Position numbers and translations under genes: made by a program
Assembly (NCBI GenBank): GCA_001028025.1
Contig: LDAQ01000139.1
Span: 1 to 20,081 of the forward strand
Reading direction: 5' to 3'
Source: Faecalicatena fissicatena
GTDB taxonomy: Bacteria > Bacillota > Clostridia > Lachnospirales > Lachnospiraceae
Length of the DNA stretch: 20,081 nt
Notes under the pieces: generated by a model
Seen by the model: only the letters and a program-made list of their open reading frames with translations
What the model was told of the DNA's origin: nothing
Database searches by the model: none
In this document: positions 19,991 through 20,081 of the stretch, one piece after another
How positions within the stretch are numbered: position 1 is the stretch's first letter
Layout of the letters: every line of letters starts with the position of its first letter

Positions 19991-20081
19991 GGGGGAGTTT
20001 GATTACGGGTTTTTGTGTTTTTTGGGCGGAGGGGACGCTTACCGGGAACCGGGACGGACTGTGAAAAGCACCTGTCCTGTT

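Noticed and set aside
1..20081. tRNA genes, rRNA genes, CRISPR arrays, insertion sequences, T-box or common riboswitches
   Set aside because: No T-loop GGTTCGAATCC-type motifs, direct-repeat arrays, transposase motifs or recognisable riboswitch cores were found by eye on either strand; short or divergent ones could be missed.

Overview
The window looks like chromosomal DNA of a spore-forming member of the Clostridia, most likely family Lachnospiraceae. The basis is gene content and style: an Nfn-type electron-bifurcating transhydrogenase, a C_GCAxxG_C_C redox protein, the sporulation pair yqfC-yqfD with phoH, many AGGAGG-type ribosome binding sites, moderate GC, and a diguanylate cyclase of the 'DANGL' type with a PAS-like tail. 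The genus cannot be fixed from the sequence alone.

Layout. Positions 1-4180 form a redox block on the + strand: an iron-type alcohol dehydrogenase behind a promoter carrying one or two Rex-like operators, then nfnA-nfnB (start and stop overlapping) and a small cysteine-rich redox protein. A very long terminator hairpin separates this from a convergent ferritin-like diiron protein (4352-4912, -). Positions 5138-6871 hold two rRNA methyltransferase genes: a divergent RsmH paralogue outside any division cluster, and rlmH. An AT-rich MNT/HEPN gene pair (6993-7711) with its own promoter and terminator follows and looks like an inserted accessory module. Next are a stand-alone GT51 peptidoglycan glycosyltransferase and a membrane-anchored endonuclease/exonuclease/phosphatase-fold protein (7921-9728).

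The 9729-10043 gap contains a compact 114-nt palindromic element that can fold as a three-way junction. After it comes an orphan NuoE-like [2Fe-2S] subunit with strikingly G-rich codon use (10044-10532). Positions 10599-15385 make a classic regulator-sensor-ABC exporter locus: an OmpR-type response regulator, a HAMP histidine kinase, an ATPase and two membrane proteins. An 11-bp-spaced TGTAGA direct repeat sits exactly between the two-component genes and the transporter genes. The last block is the conserved yqfC-yqfD-phoH string, split by a diguanylate cyclase gene on the opposite strand (17183-18727).

How the parts work together. The redox block would tie fermentation to NAD(P)H and ferredoxin balance. 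The two-component/ABC locus is probably a self-contained stress or antimicrobial-peptide response. yqfC/yqfD belong to the sporulation mother-cell programme, and phoH is an RNA-metabolism ATPase. No tRNA, rRNA, CRISPR array, transposase or phage gene is visible. The strongest candidates for something undescribed are the three-way-junction element at 9850-9963, the ~100-nt hairpin at 4211-4315, the inverted-repeat operator around the diguanylate cyclase promoter, and the reversed-order MNT/HEPN pair.
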